DNA from: Micromonospora sp. WMMD1155
Lineage (GTDB): Bacteria; Actinomycetota; Actinomycetes; Mycobacteriales; Micromonosporaceae
Direction of reading: 5' to 3'
DNA: 64,000 bases
NCBI RefSeq assembly: GCF_029581275.1
Contig: NZ_CP120742.1
Location: forward strand, 3,704,001 to 3,768,000
Both the position numbers and the translations under genes were made by a program. How positions within the stretch are numbered: the first letter of the stretch is position 1; each line of letters begins with the position of its first letter. Shown piece after piece: positions 25,922 to 33,517 of the stretch. The notes beneath the pieces were generated by a model. The model saw nothing but the letters and a program-made list of their open reading frames with translations, ran no database searches and was not told where the DNA came from.

Positions 25922-26902
25922 TCACCGGTCCGTCAGCCGCCCCGACTCCCGGCGGCGTTGGGTCGGCGCCGTTGCCGGCCCGAACGCCACTGTGGAAGGA
26001 GGCGCCGCCTCGGTCAGCCGTCCCGTCGCCTCGATCAGCCAGGAGAGGGTGTCCGAGGCGTTTAGTGCCGCCGTGCATAGCCACTCGAACACCACTTTAT
26101 AGCGATTTAGCGTGATTGCCTCGGTCGACATGACATCGGTGAAGCCACCTTCGATGGCGAGCGTCTCCGGATCGAGGGGATCGGCGAACCGGTAGACGGA
26201 GAACGCGGTCGGCGGGAGGTACCAGTTGCCGATCTGGGTGTCCCGCAGCAACACGTGCAGCGTGACGTTGGGAAGCAGGGCCAGCTCGCAGAGTTGGACC
26301 AACTGCTCGTGCAGCACCTCGGGTGGGCCGGCGCGGCGGCCGAGGGCGGCCTCCTCCAGCACGGCCGTGTAACGGGGCGCGTACGGCTCACGGGTCAGCA
26401 GCGACTGGCGAGCCAGCCTCGCCTGCACCTCGGTCTCCGGCTCGTCGTCGGGCTGCGGTTCGCCCGCGTCCTCGTCGACCTGTCGGGCCGAGACGATCCG
26501 GACCTGGGCGTAACCCGGGGTCTGCAACAGGCCGGGTACCAGCGTCGGGTTGTACTCGGAGATCTCCGCGCAGCCCGCCTCCAACTCGGCCCAGCTGCGC
26601 TGCTGCTGCGTCATCACCGGGAAGTTCTTCAACCAACCGCGCATGTCGCCGGCCTCGCTGGTGATGCCCAGCAACTCGTCGTGCAATGCCTGGTCGGCGC
26701 CGTAGAGATTCAGCAGGTCCCCGACGTCCTGCGGGTCCGGTCGGCTGCGGCCGTTCTCCAGTCGTGACAGTTTGGACGCGGACGCCCAACCGATACGCTC
26801 GATGACCTGGTCACCGGTGAGGCCCGCGGCTTCCCGCAGGCGGCGCAACTCGACGCCCAACCGGCGACGACGCAGGATTGGGCTGGGTGCGGCAGGAGGC
26901 AC
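25922..26902 (-). CDS. XRE-family regulator with DUF5753 (WhiJ-like)
   Basis: 326 aa from GTG 26902, chosen because AAAGAGG lies just upstream and the HTH then begins about ten residues in. A GTG/ATG at 26965 would add 21 residues. The helix-turn-helix spans LGVELRRLREAAGLTGDQV to KLSRLENGRSRPDPQDV. The C-terminal DUF5753 domain includes MRGWLKNFPVM, YNPTLVPGLLQTPGYA and EEAALGRR. Such proteins work with a neighbouring DUF397 protein, whose gene lies 74 nt downstream. The signal sensed is unknown. Confidence 0.9.
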   Translation of the reverse strand: MPPAAPSPILRRRRLGVELRRLREAAGLTGDQVIERIGWASASKLSRLENGRSRPDPQDVGDLLNLYGADQALHDELLGITSEAGDMRGWLKNFPVMTQQQRSWAELEAGCAEISEYNPTLVPGLLQTPGYAQVRIVSARQVDEDAGEPQPDDEPETEVQARLARQSLLTREPYAPRYTAVLEEAALGRRAGPPEVLHEQLVQLCELALLPNVTLHVLLRDTQIGNWYLPPTAFSVYRFADPLDPETLAIEGGFTDVMSTEAITLNRYKVVFEWLCTAALNASDTLSWLIEATGRLTEAAPPSTVAFGPATAPTQRRRESGRLTDR

Positions 26903-27118
26903 AGTGTCCTCTTTCCCGTCGACCGCCGCAGACGCGACGGTAACTGTATGAAATTCGCCCCCCACGGTCAGTATGGACGGCGCGGCCGACGTCGGAGGTT
27001 CCGGCGGGGGCGTGTCTTACGAAAATCGGACCACGGGAATGCCAGATGACGACGGACCCGCGGTCGCGGCCTGTCGACCCCTCGCCCAACCGGGCACGCC
27101 ATCCCGCCGGAGGGACCC

Positions 27119-28405
27119 ATGCGCACCGTCCTGCGCCGACCCGACTTCCGTCTCCTCTTCGGCGGTCTGCTGGCCAGCATGACCGCCGAGTCGATCCTGC
27201 TGCTCGCGCTGGCCATCTGGGTCAAGGATCTGACCGGCTCGAACGGGCTGGCCGGTGCCACCATCTTCGCCGTCATCGCGCCGATGATGCTGGCACCGCT
27301 GGTCGGCTGGTTCGTCGACAGGTATCCACGTCGGCCGTTCTTCGTGGCCGCGAACGTGGTCACCGCAGCCCTGCTCACCCCGCTGTTCACCGTCCGCGAC
27401 GCGGGCGACGTCTGGATCGTCTACCTGGTGGCCGCGCTGTACGGACTGTCGTCCATCACCCTCGGCGCGGCGCTCAGCGGGCTCATCCGCGAGTTGGTGC
27501 CGATCGAGCTGCTGGCCGAGGCGAACGGCCTGTTGCAGACCGTACGCCAGGGGATGCGGTTGATCGGCCCGCTGGCCGGCGCGGCGCTCTACGCGGCGCT
27601 CGGCGGATGGGCGTTGGCCGGGATCGGGATCGTCGGATTTCTGACCGCGGCGGCGGTGGTCACCGCCCTGCCCGCTCCACAGCAGGCGCCACCGACGGTG
27701 CGGCTGCGGTGGCCGGCCGAGTTGGGCGCCGGTCTGCGGCACCTGGCCGACGAGCCGGCCCTGCGCCGGGCCCTGCTCGGCTACGGGCTCGGATCGCTGG
27801 TGATGGGCTTCAGCGAGTCGCTCATCTTCGCGTACGTCGACGACGGGCTGAACCGGGACGCCGCGTTCGTGGGAGTGCTGGTCACCGTGCAGGGCGTGGG
27901 CGGGCTGCTCGGCGGGCTCTGCTCACCGGCGCTGATCCGCCGCCTCGGGGAGGTCGGGACACTCGCGGCCGGGGTGGCCTTCTTCTCCCCGGCCGCGCTG
28001 GCGCTCGCGTACCCCGATATCCGCCTCGGGTTCGCGGCGGTGCTGCTGGCCGGCGTCTCGCTACCGCTGACGATGGTCGGGCTGCACACGCTGATCCAGC
28101 GCAGGACCCCACCCACGCTCGTCGGCCGGGTCGCCGCGGCCACCCAGGCGGTGGTCAGCGGGCCGCAGGCGTTCTCCATCGGCGCCGGTGCCCTGTTGGT
28201 CGGGTTCCTGGACTACCGGTTGCTGTTCGCGCTGGTCGGGGTGGCCACCCTGGTCGCCGGCAGCTACCTCTGGCGGGGCCGGCACCTCAGCACCCCGACC
28301 GGCACCCGCCGCCCGCCGCCGACCCGCCCGATCCTCCCGTCGCCCCGGCAACCGACCGAGGACGCGGCCGGCCGATCCGGTGCCCACCGGCCCTCAGCGC
28401 GCTGA
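27119..28405 (+). CDS. MFS transporter, multidrug-efflux type
   Basis: 428 aa with about 12 hydrophobic spans. The motif-A loop GWFVDRYPRRPFFV between spans 2 and 3, and RELVPIELLAEANGLLQTVRQ (core NGLLQTVRQ), are typical of the DHA3/MFS_3 drug-efflux clade. The last 60 residues form a Pro/Arg-rich hydrophilic cytoplasmic tail. It is divergent from the XRE gene; the 216-nt gap between them probably holds both promoters, though I see no clear boxes. The substrate is unknown. The proximity to whiB7, which activates efflux genes in other actinobacteria, may be coincidence. Confidence 0.88.
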   Translation: MRTVLRRPDFRLLFGGLLASMTAESILLLALAIWVKDLTGSNGLAGATIFAVIAPMMLAPLVGWFVDRYPRRPFFVAANVVTAALLTPLFTVRDAGDVWIVYLVAALYGLSSITLGAALSGLIRELVPIELLAEANGLLQTVRQGMRLIGPLAGAALYAALGGWALAGIGIVGFLTAAAVVTALPAPQQAPPTVRLRWPAELGAGLRHLADEPALRRALLGYGLGSLVMGFSESLIFAYVDDGLNRDAAFVGVLVTVQGVGGLLGGLCSPALIRRLGEVGTLAAGVAFFSPAALALAYPDIRLGFAAVLLAGVSLPLTMVGLHTLIQRRTPPTLVGRVAAATQAVVSGPQAFSIGAGALLVGFLDYRLLFALVGVATLVAGSYLWRGRHLSTPTGTRRPPPTRPILPSPRQPTEDAAGRSGAHRPSAR

Positions 28406-28454
28406 CCCGGTTGAAGACGTGGCCGGCCGGTCCCGCCGACTCGTCCGGACGCAC

Positions 28455-28490
28455 GACGAGCGGCCGCCCCGGTTGGGGCGGCCGCTCGTC
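28455..28490. terminator. Bidirectional 16-bp hairpin terminator
   Basis: GACGAGCGGCCGCCCC (28455-28470) pairs perfectly with 28475-28490 around a GGTT loop. It separates the convergent MFS and mycoredoxin genes. Confidence 0.85.
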
Positions 28491-28507
28491 GACGGTGACC
28501 TGGCCGG

Positions 28508-28750
28508 TCAGGCGGTGAGGGTCGCGAGGTGCTGCTTGACCTGGTTGATCGAGGGGTTCGTCAGGGCGCTGCCGTCGTCGAAGCGCAGGGTCGGCACCGT
28601 CTGGTTGCCGCCGTTGACGCTCATCACGAACTCCGCGGCCTTCGGGTCCTGCTCGATGTCGACCACCTCGTAACCGATGCCCTCCCGGTCGAGCTGCGAC
28701 TTCAGCCGGTGGCAGTAGCCGCACCAGGGGGTGGAATACATCGTCAACAT
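28508..28750 (-). CDS. mrx1: Mycoredoxin (glutaredoxin-fold, WCGYC)
   Basis: 80 aa from ATG 28750, which follows GGAGG at 8 nt; an upstream start at 28792 would add 14 residues. The active site TPWCGYC (Cys10, Cys13) plus the cis-proline segment QTVPTLRF define the mycoredoxin family, which reduces mycothiol mixed disulfides in actinobacteria. It is divergent from uvrD2 with a gap of only 92 nt, the same pairing as in mycobacteria. It should act in the cytoplasm in redox repair. Confidence 0.93.
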   Translation of the reverse strand: MLTMYSTPWCGYCHRLKSQLDREGIGYEVVDIEQDPKAAEFVMSVNGGNQTVPTLRFDDGSALTNPSINQVKQHLATLTA

Positions 28751-28842
28751 CGTCGGATCCTCCAACTCCTCCGGCCGCAGCTTGCCGATCAAGCCGAGGC
28801 TGTTCGCTGCAACGCCGCGGGTAGCTGAGATGATTCCTGGTT

Positions 28843-31008
28843 GTGGTGGTTCACTCAGCGTCGGAACAGGTGCTCGCCGGGCTGGACCCGGAGCAGCGGT
28901 CCGCGGTGACCGCCCCGGCCGGCCCGGTCTGCATCCTGGCCGGCGCGGGCACCGGCAAGACCCGGGCGATCACCTCCCGGATCGCCCACCGGGCACTCAG
29001 CGGTGAGATATCCCCCCGGCACGTCCTCGCGGTCACGTTCACCGCCCGCGCCGCCGCCGAGATGCGAAGCCGGCTCACCGTCCTCGGGGTGGGCGGCGTG
29101 CAGGCCCGGACCTTCCACGCCGCCGCGTTGCGTCAGGTGCGGTACTTCGCGCCCCGGTTGTTGGCCGGCCGCGCCATGCCCGAACTGCTGGACAGCAAGG
29201 TGCGGCTCGTCACCCTCGCCGCGGCGCGGGTGGGCCTGCGCGCCGACCGTGCCGCCGCCCGCGACCTGGCCGGCGAGATCGAGTGGGCCAAGTCGTCGTT
29301 GGTCGAGCCGGCCGACTACGTGGTGTCCGCCGCCCGGGCGCTGCGGGACACCCCGCACGAGCCGGCGAAGGTGGCCGACGTGTTCACCGCGTACGAGCAG
29401 CTCAAACGCTCGAACGGCGTGATCGACTTCGAGGACATGTTGCGTGCCGCGGTGTGGGGCATCGAGGAGCACCCGGACGTCGGCGAGCAGGTGCGTGGCC
29501 AGTACCGGCACTTCGTGGTCGACGAGTACCAGGACGTCAACCCCCTCCAGCAGCGGCTGCTGGACGCCTGGCTGGGCGGCCGCGACGACCTGACCGTGGT
29601 CGGGGACGCCAGCCAGACGATCTACTCGTTCACCGGGGCGACCTCCGCGTACCTGGTCGACTTCCCCCGCCGGCACCGCAACGCCACAGTCGTGCGGCTG
29701 GTCCGCGACTACCGCTCCACCCCGCAGGTGGTCGGGTTGGCCAATGCGGTGATCTCCCAGGCCCGAGGCACCGAGGCGCGGTTGCGCCTGGAGTTGAGCG
29801 GACAGCGCCCACCCGGCCCCGAGCCGGACCTGCGGATCTTCACCGACGAGCCGGCCGAGGCGAATGCCGTGGCCGCCCGCTGCCGGGCGCTGATCGACGC
29901 GGGCACCCCGGCGAAGGAGATCGCCGTCCTGTTCCGGGTCAACGCGCAGTCCGAGGCGTACGAGAAGGCCCTCACCGAGGCGTCGGTGCCCTACGTCGTG
30001 CAGGGCGCGGAGCGGTTCTTCGAGCGGGCCGAGGTGCGCCAGGCGATGGTCGCGCTGCGCGCCGCCACCCGCTCCATCCCCGGGGAGACACCACTCCCGG
30101 CCGCCGTCGTCGAGGCGCTCACCGCGGTCGGTTGGGCCCCCGACGCACCCCCGGCCGGTGGGGCCGCCCGCGAGCGCTGGGAGGCGCTGTCCGCGCTGGT
30201 CCAGCTCTCCGAGGAGTACGCGGCCAGCCCCGCTGTGGTGCCGATCGGCGAGGCCGCGTCGGTGGAACGCCCCGTCACCCTCTTCGACTTCACCGAGGAG
30301 TTGGCGCGCCGCGCCGCCCAGCAGCACGTACCGACGGTGGACGGGGTGACCCTCGCCTCGCTGCACTCGGCCAAGGGGCTGGAGTGGGACGCCGTCTTCC
30401 TGGTCGGCCTCGCCGAGGGCACCATGCCGACCACGTACGCCAAGACCGTCGAACAGGTCGAGGAGGAACGTCGGCTGCTCTACGTCGGGATCACCCGGGC
30501 GCGGGAGTGGCTCTGGCTGTCGTACGCCGCAGCACGCTCGCCGGGCGGTCGGGCCCGGCGGCCGTCGCGGTTCCTGCCCCAGCTGGACCGCTCCGGCGGC
30601 ACCGAGCGGGCGACCGGCGGCACCGGCCCGGCCCGCCGCGCGGAGCGGCGTCGGACCCAGATCGTCTCCTGCCGGATCTGCGGTGCCACCCTGCTCGCCG
30701 GCCCGGACCGTAAGCTGGGCCGCTGCCCCACCTGCCCCTCCGACATCGACGACGAGCTGCACGAACGGCTGCGGGAGTGGCGGCAGCGGGTGTCCGCGGC
30801 GCAGAAGGTCCCCGCGTACGTGGTCTTCACCGACGCGACGCTGATCGCGCTGGCCGAGCGGCGGCCCGGACGGTCCGAGGAGTTGATCGCCATCGCCGGT
30901 ATCGGCCCCCGCAAACTGGGCCTCTACGGGGAGTCGGTGCTGGCGCTGGTGGGCGGCGCGGGGGTGGACGACGTCTGCCCGGAGAAAACTTTCGAAATCT
31001 CGTCGTAA
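28843..31008 (+). CDS. uvrD2: ATP-dependent DNA helicase UvrD2
   Basis: 721 aa SF1A helicase. Motifs: AGAGTGKTR (I, about 33), TFTARAAAEMRSRL (Ia), VVDEYQDVNPLQQ (II, about 226), VGDASQTIYSFTGA (III), VRDYRSTPQVV (IV), SLHSAKGLEWDAVFLVGL (V) and YVGITRARE (VI). The C-terminal half shows the UvrD2 hallmarks: a tetracysteine zinc module (CRICGATL and CPTCP, about 610-630) and an HRDC domain (YVVFTDATLIALAERRP, about 645-712). It starts at GTG 28843. The TAA stop lies within the AT-rich stretch that belongs to the whiB7 promoter. Confidence 0.95.
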   Translation: MVVHSASEQVLAGLDPEQRSAVTAPAGPVCILAGAGTGKTRAITSRIAHRALSGEISPRHVLAVTFTARAAAEMRSRLTVLGVGGVQARTFHAAALRQVRYFAPRLLAGRAMPELLDSKVRLVTLAAARVGLRADRAAARDLAGEIEWAKSSLVEPADYVVSAARALRDTPHEPAKVADVFTAYEQLKRSNGVIDFEDMLRAAVWGIEEHPDVGEQVRGQYRHFVVDEYQDVNPLQQRLLDAWLGGRDDLTVVGDASQTIYSFTGATSAYLVDFPRRHRNATVVRLVRDYRSTPQVVGLANAVISQARGTEARLRLELSGQRPPGPEPDLRIFTDEPAEANAVAARCRALIDAGTPAKEIAVLFRVNAQSEAYEKALTEASVPYVVQGAERFFERAEVRQAMVALRAATRSIPGETPLPAAVVEALTAVGWAPDAPPAGGAARERWEALSALVQLSEEYAASPAVVPIGEAASVERPVTLFDFTEELARRAAQQHVPTVDGVTLASLHSAKGLEWDAVFLVGLAEGTMPTTYAKTVEQVEEERRLLYVGITRAREWLWLSYAAARSPGGRARRPSRFLPQLDRSGGTERATGGTGPARRAERRRTQIVSCRICGATLLAGPDRKLGRCPTCPSDIDDELHERLREWRQRVSAAQKVPAYVVFTDATLIALAERRPGRSEELIAIAGIGPRKLGLYGESVLALVGGAGVDDVCPEKTFEISS

Positions 31009-31014
31009 ATTCGT

Positions 31015-31044
31015 TTGCCCTCGCCCCCGGGCGAGGAATAGCCT
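31015..31044 (+). promoter_or_regulatory. Probable whiB7 promoter
   Basis: TTGCCC (31015-31020) and TAGCCT (31039-31044) are separated by 18 nt. Immediately upstream is an AT-rich stretch (CGTAAATTCG). WhiB7-dependent promoters in other actinobacteria need an AT-rich element next to the -35 for AT-hook contact, so autoregulation is likely. The element overlaps the uvrD2 stop codon. Confidence 0.5.
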
Positions 31045-31130
31045 CAGGACACACCACGCGAGCGGCGCCATTCCGGCTGCTCACGGGGGTTGGTTCAGTC
31101 GAGTCGAGGAACGTGAGGGAGGTGGCACCC

Positions 31131-31382
31131 GTGAAGATCTTCACCTATGAGCGTCTGACGGCGATGCCGTCTGTCCACGCTCCGCTGTCGGCTGTCCGGG
31201 TGGCCCTCACGGTCACCGCACGACCGTCGGTTCCGCAGGTGCACCAGGTTCAGGCCGAGCTGATCCTGGCCGTCGCGCCCACCGGAGTCGAGGGGACCAG
31301 TGGCTTCACGGGCAATGGCATCCAGGTCGCCAAGAAGCGCATGGATGTCCGCGGCGTTCCACCTCGAGGTAGACCGGTCTGA
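31131..31382 (+). CDS. Leader ORF (uORF) of whiB7
   Basis: 83 codons from GTG 31131, with GGGAGGTGG well placed upstream. The product (VKIFTYERLTAMPSVHAPLS onward) matches no family I know. Its importance is positional: it lies between the whiB7 promoter and an intrinsic terminator, and its TGA (31380-31382) falls in the apical stem of a hairpin that competes with that terminator. Leader ORFs with this role are established for whiB7/wblC in mycobacteria and Streptomyces, though usually shorter. It may act only through translation and not through its protein product. Confidence 0.65.
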   Translation: MKIFTYERLTAMPSVHAPLSAVRVALTVTARPSVPQVHQVQAELILAVAPTGVEGTSGFTGNGIQVAKKRMDVRGVPPRGRPV

Positions 31383-31408
31383 CGATCAGACACCGGCTCA
31401 CCTCGAGG
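31362..31408 (+). promoter_or_regulatory. Anti-terminator hairpin in the whiB7 leader
   Basis: CCTCGAGGT (31362-31370) pairs with ACCTCGAGG (31400-31408), CCGG (31374-31377) with CCGG (31393-31396), and TCTGA (31378-31382) with TCAGA (31386-31390) around a CGA loop. The 3' arm uses bases 31405-31408, which are also the foot of the terminator stem. The uORF stop codon lies inside the apical stem, so a ribosome reaching it would open this hairpin. Confidence 0.7.
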
Positions 31409-31448
31409 CCGCGGAACCCGTAACCGGGATCCGCGGCCTCAATTTTTT
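31405..31448 (+). terminator. Intrinsic terminator (attenuator) before whiB7
   Basis: GAGGCCGCGGA (31405-31415) pairs with TCCGCGGCCTC (31430-31440). Inside, CCCG (31417-31420) pairs with CGGG (31425-31428), for 15 bp with one A-A mismatch and a TAAC loop. AATTTTTT follows directly (31441-31448), a rare true T-tract in this GC-rich window. whiB7 starts 63 nt further on. Confidence 0.88.
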
Positions 31449-31511
31449 GCCCGCCGTAAGTACGTCGGAATGCGATCCACGAGATCGAAGTGAGAGAGAG
31501 GTGACCGGGAG

Positions 31512-31877
31512 ATGAGTCTGGCGTTGGCCCCCCTCGACATGAGCGTCGAGCTGGAGGCGAACCTGCCCTGCCGGAAGTTCGACCCCGACCTGTGGTTCTC
31601 CGACTCGCCCACCGAGCTCGAGCTGGCCAAGTCGCTCTGCGGGGACTGCCCGCTGCGCGTCGAGTGCCTGGCCGGAGCCGTTGAGCGAGCGGAGCCGTGG
31701 GGCGTCTGGGGCGGCGAGATCTTCGAGCGTGGCGCGGTCGTCCCGCGCAAGCGGCCCCGTGGCCGTCCGCGTAAGGAGGACGTCGCCCGCGACGCCGAGC
31801 TTCGGGTCGAGGCCGAGGCGCGTCTGGCAGCCAGTGGGCTGTCCGAGGTGCGTGGCGCGGTCCGGCTGGCAGCCTGA
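31512..31877 (+). CDS. whiB7: WhiB7 redox-sensitive antibiotic-resistance activator
   Basis: 121 aa Wbl protein. The [4Fe-4S] ligands are Cys20, Cys43, Cys46 and Cys52 (LCGDCPLRVEC). The GVWGG turn (64-68) binds the sigma factor region 4. The C-terminal AT-hook RGRPRK (83-88) is the feature that separates WhiB7/WblC from other Wbl proteins. In other actinobacteria it turns on efflux, ribosome-protection and methylation genes in response to ribosome-targeting antibiotics. It lies downstream of uvrD2 as in mycobacteria and is preceded by a leader ORF and attenuator (31131-31448). The ribosome site is a loose GAGAGAGG about 11 nt upstream. Confidence 0.95.
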   Translation: MSLALAPLDMSVELEANLPCRKFDPDLWFSDSPTELELAKSLCGDCPLRVECLAGAVERAEPWGVWGGEIFERGAVVPRKRPRGRPRKEDVARDAELRVEAEARLAASGLSEVRGAVRLAA

Positions 31878-31935
31878 CATGTTCCCGATCCGTACCAACG
31901 ACGCCGGTGTCGCACCGGCAGTGAGAGAGAAGACG

Positions 31936-32115
31936 ATGTTCAACGCCCCGAGTGGAGCCTTCGAGATGCAACTACTCAACGAAGCGTTGTCCCGGGCTCG
32001 AATGCGCCGGCCTCAGGCCGGTCGTACCACCACGAGCACTGAGGCAACCCGATCCGCCCGTACCGTCGCCATGAACAGCCGCAACCAGGCGGCGCGTGAC
32101 CTGGGCGTTCTCTAG
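31936..32115 (+). CDS. Small Ser/Thr/Arg-rich hypothetical protein, 59 aa
   Basis: Begins MFNAPSGAFEMQLLNEALSR, a predicted amphipathic helix, then a Thr/Ser/Arg-rich tail (RTTTSTEATRSARTVAMNS) ending RDLGVL. ATG 31936 follows GAGAGAAG; ATG 31879 in the same frame would add 19 residues and overlap no gene. It lies 58 nt after whiB7 and before a shared terminator, so it is probably co-transcribed with whiB7. I know no family function. Confidence 0.55.
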   Translation: MFNAPSGAFEMQLLNEALSRARMRRPQAGRTTTSTEATRSARTVAMNSRNQAARDLGVL

Positions 32116-32129
32116 TACCACCCCACGCA

Positions 32130-32161
32130 GAAGGGCGGGTGCCGACCGGCACCCGCCCTTC
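32130..32161. terminator. Bidirectional 14-bp hairpin terminator
   Basis: GAAGGGCGGGTGCC (32130-32143) pairs perfectly with GGCACCCGCCCTTC (32148-32161) around GACC. It closes the whiB7 unit and the convergent UbiB-like gene. Confidence 0.85.
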
Positions 32162-32170
32162 GTCACGTCG

Positions 32171-33517
32171 TCAGGCGACCGGCGCGAAGCCGGGCAGCCA
32201 GCGCTCCAGGATGCTGCGGTACGGGGCCTTCGCCTCCAGTTGGCACAGCACCCCGATCGAGCCGAGCGTCACCCGGTGGATCAGCAGGTACGACGGCGGC
32301 AGGTTGAGCTGCCGGCTCAGCTGGTACGTGGGGGAGCGGGGGCTGGCCAGCCGGCCCGCCTCGGCCCGCAGCCAGGCCCGGGTGAAGCGGAACCCGTCCG
32401 CCGCGATGGGCTCCAGCATCGGACGGATGAAGTCGAGCACACCCTCGGCGTCGACCTCCTCGGCGGAGCCGATGAAGCCCTCCGAACGAAGCCCCTGCAC
32501 CACCTCGTCGGCGTCGCCGCGCAGGGCTGTCGCGGCGATGCGGCCGATCGGCTCCGGCGTGCCCTCCGGCATCCGGGCCACCGCGCCGAAGTCGATGACA
32601 CCGAGTCGCCCGTCGGGCAGCAGCCGGAAGTTGCCCGGGTGCGGATCGGCGTGCAGCAGCCCGGCCCGCTGCGGCGCGGAGAGGTGCAGGGTGGCCATCA
32701 ACCGACCGGCCTCGTCGCGCTGCTCCTCGGTGCCCTCGCGGATGATGTCGGCCAACGGGGTGCCCGTCACCCACTCGGTGACCAGCACCCGGGGCGCCGC
32801 GTTGACGACCTTCGGGATGTAGATCTCCGGGTCGTCGGCGTACGCGGCCGCGAAGGCCCGCTGCGACTCGGCCTCCAGCTCGTAGTCCAACTCCTCGGTG
32901 ATCCGCTCGCGCAACTCGACAAGGAGCGGCTTGACGTCCAGGCCGGGTTGGATGGCCCGGAACATGCCCCCCAGGCGGGAGAGCTGCTTGAGGTCGGCGA
33001 GCAGTGCCTCGCCGGCACCCGGATATTGGATCTTGACCGCGACGTCGCGGCCGTTCGGTGCGCCCGACTCGTCGAACCCCGGCTCCCGCCACCGGGCCCG
33101 GTGCACCTGGCCGATGCTGGCCGCCGCGGCCGGAGTGTCGTTGAACTCGACGAACAAGTCCCGCCAGTCGGGGCCGAGTTGTTCGGCCAGCACCTTGTGC
33201 ACGCTGGCCGCCGGCAGCGGTGGCGCCGCCTCCTGGAGCTTCGTGAGCGCCTGGCGGTAGGGCGCGGCGATCTCCTCCGGCAGCGCCGCCTCGAAGACCG
33301 ACAGCGCCTGACCGAACTTCATCGCCCCGCCCTTGAGCTGGCCCAACACGCTGAACAGCTGCTCGGCGGTGCGCTGCTGGATCTCCGCGGAGATCACGTC
33401 GGAGGCGAGCCCGGTGACGCGCTTTCCCATGCCGAGAACCGTCCGGCCGGCGAAGCCGAGCGGTAGGGCGGCGAGCTTGGCGGTGCGGGACACGGCGCGG
33501 CGCGGGATGTCGGTCAC
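32171..33517 (-). CDS. ABC1/UbiB (AarF) atypical kinase-like protein
   Basis: 448 aa. The family-specific KxGQ motif (MKFGQALS), the Ala-rich nucleotide loop AAAASIGQVHRA, VAVKIQYPG (Lys), HADPHPGNF (catalytic loop) and VIDFGAVA (metal Asp) are all present in order. ABC1/UbiB proteins are unusual ATPases or kinases that assist lipid or quinone metabolism. GTG 33517 is chosen because it overlaps the upstream gene stop (GTGA), showing coupling. Mycobacteria carry an ABC1 gene at the same place beside whiB7. The substrate is unknown. Confidence 0.9.
   Translation of the reverse strand: MTDIPRRAVSRTAKLAALPLGFAGRTVLGMGKRVTGLASDVISAEIQQRTAEQLFSVLGQLKGGAMKFGQALSVFEAALPEEIAAPYRQALTKLQEAAPPLPAASVHKVLAEQLGPDWRDLFVEFNDTPAAAASIGQVHRARWREPGFDESGAPNGRDVAVKIQYPGAGEALLADLKQLSRLGGMFRAIQPGLDVKPLLVELRERITEELDYELEAESQRAFAAAYADDPEIYIPKVVNAAPRVLVTEWVTGTPLADIIREGTEEQRDEAGRLMATLHLSAPQRAGLLHADPHPGNFRLLPDGRLGVIDFGAVARMPEGTPEPIGRIAATALRGDADEVVQGLRSEGFIGSAEEVDAEGVLDFIRPMLEPIAADGFRFTRAWLRAEAGRLASPRSPTYQLSRQLNLPPSYLLIHRVTLGSIGVLCQLEAKAPYRSILERWLPGFAPVA

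Noticed and set aside
31512-31877. Generic WhiB (WhiB1/2/3-type) assignment
   Set aside because: The RGRPRK AT-hook after GVWGG and the position beside uvrD2 point to WhiB7.
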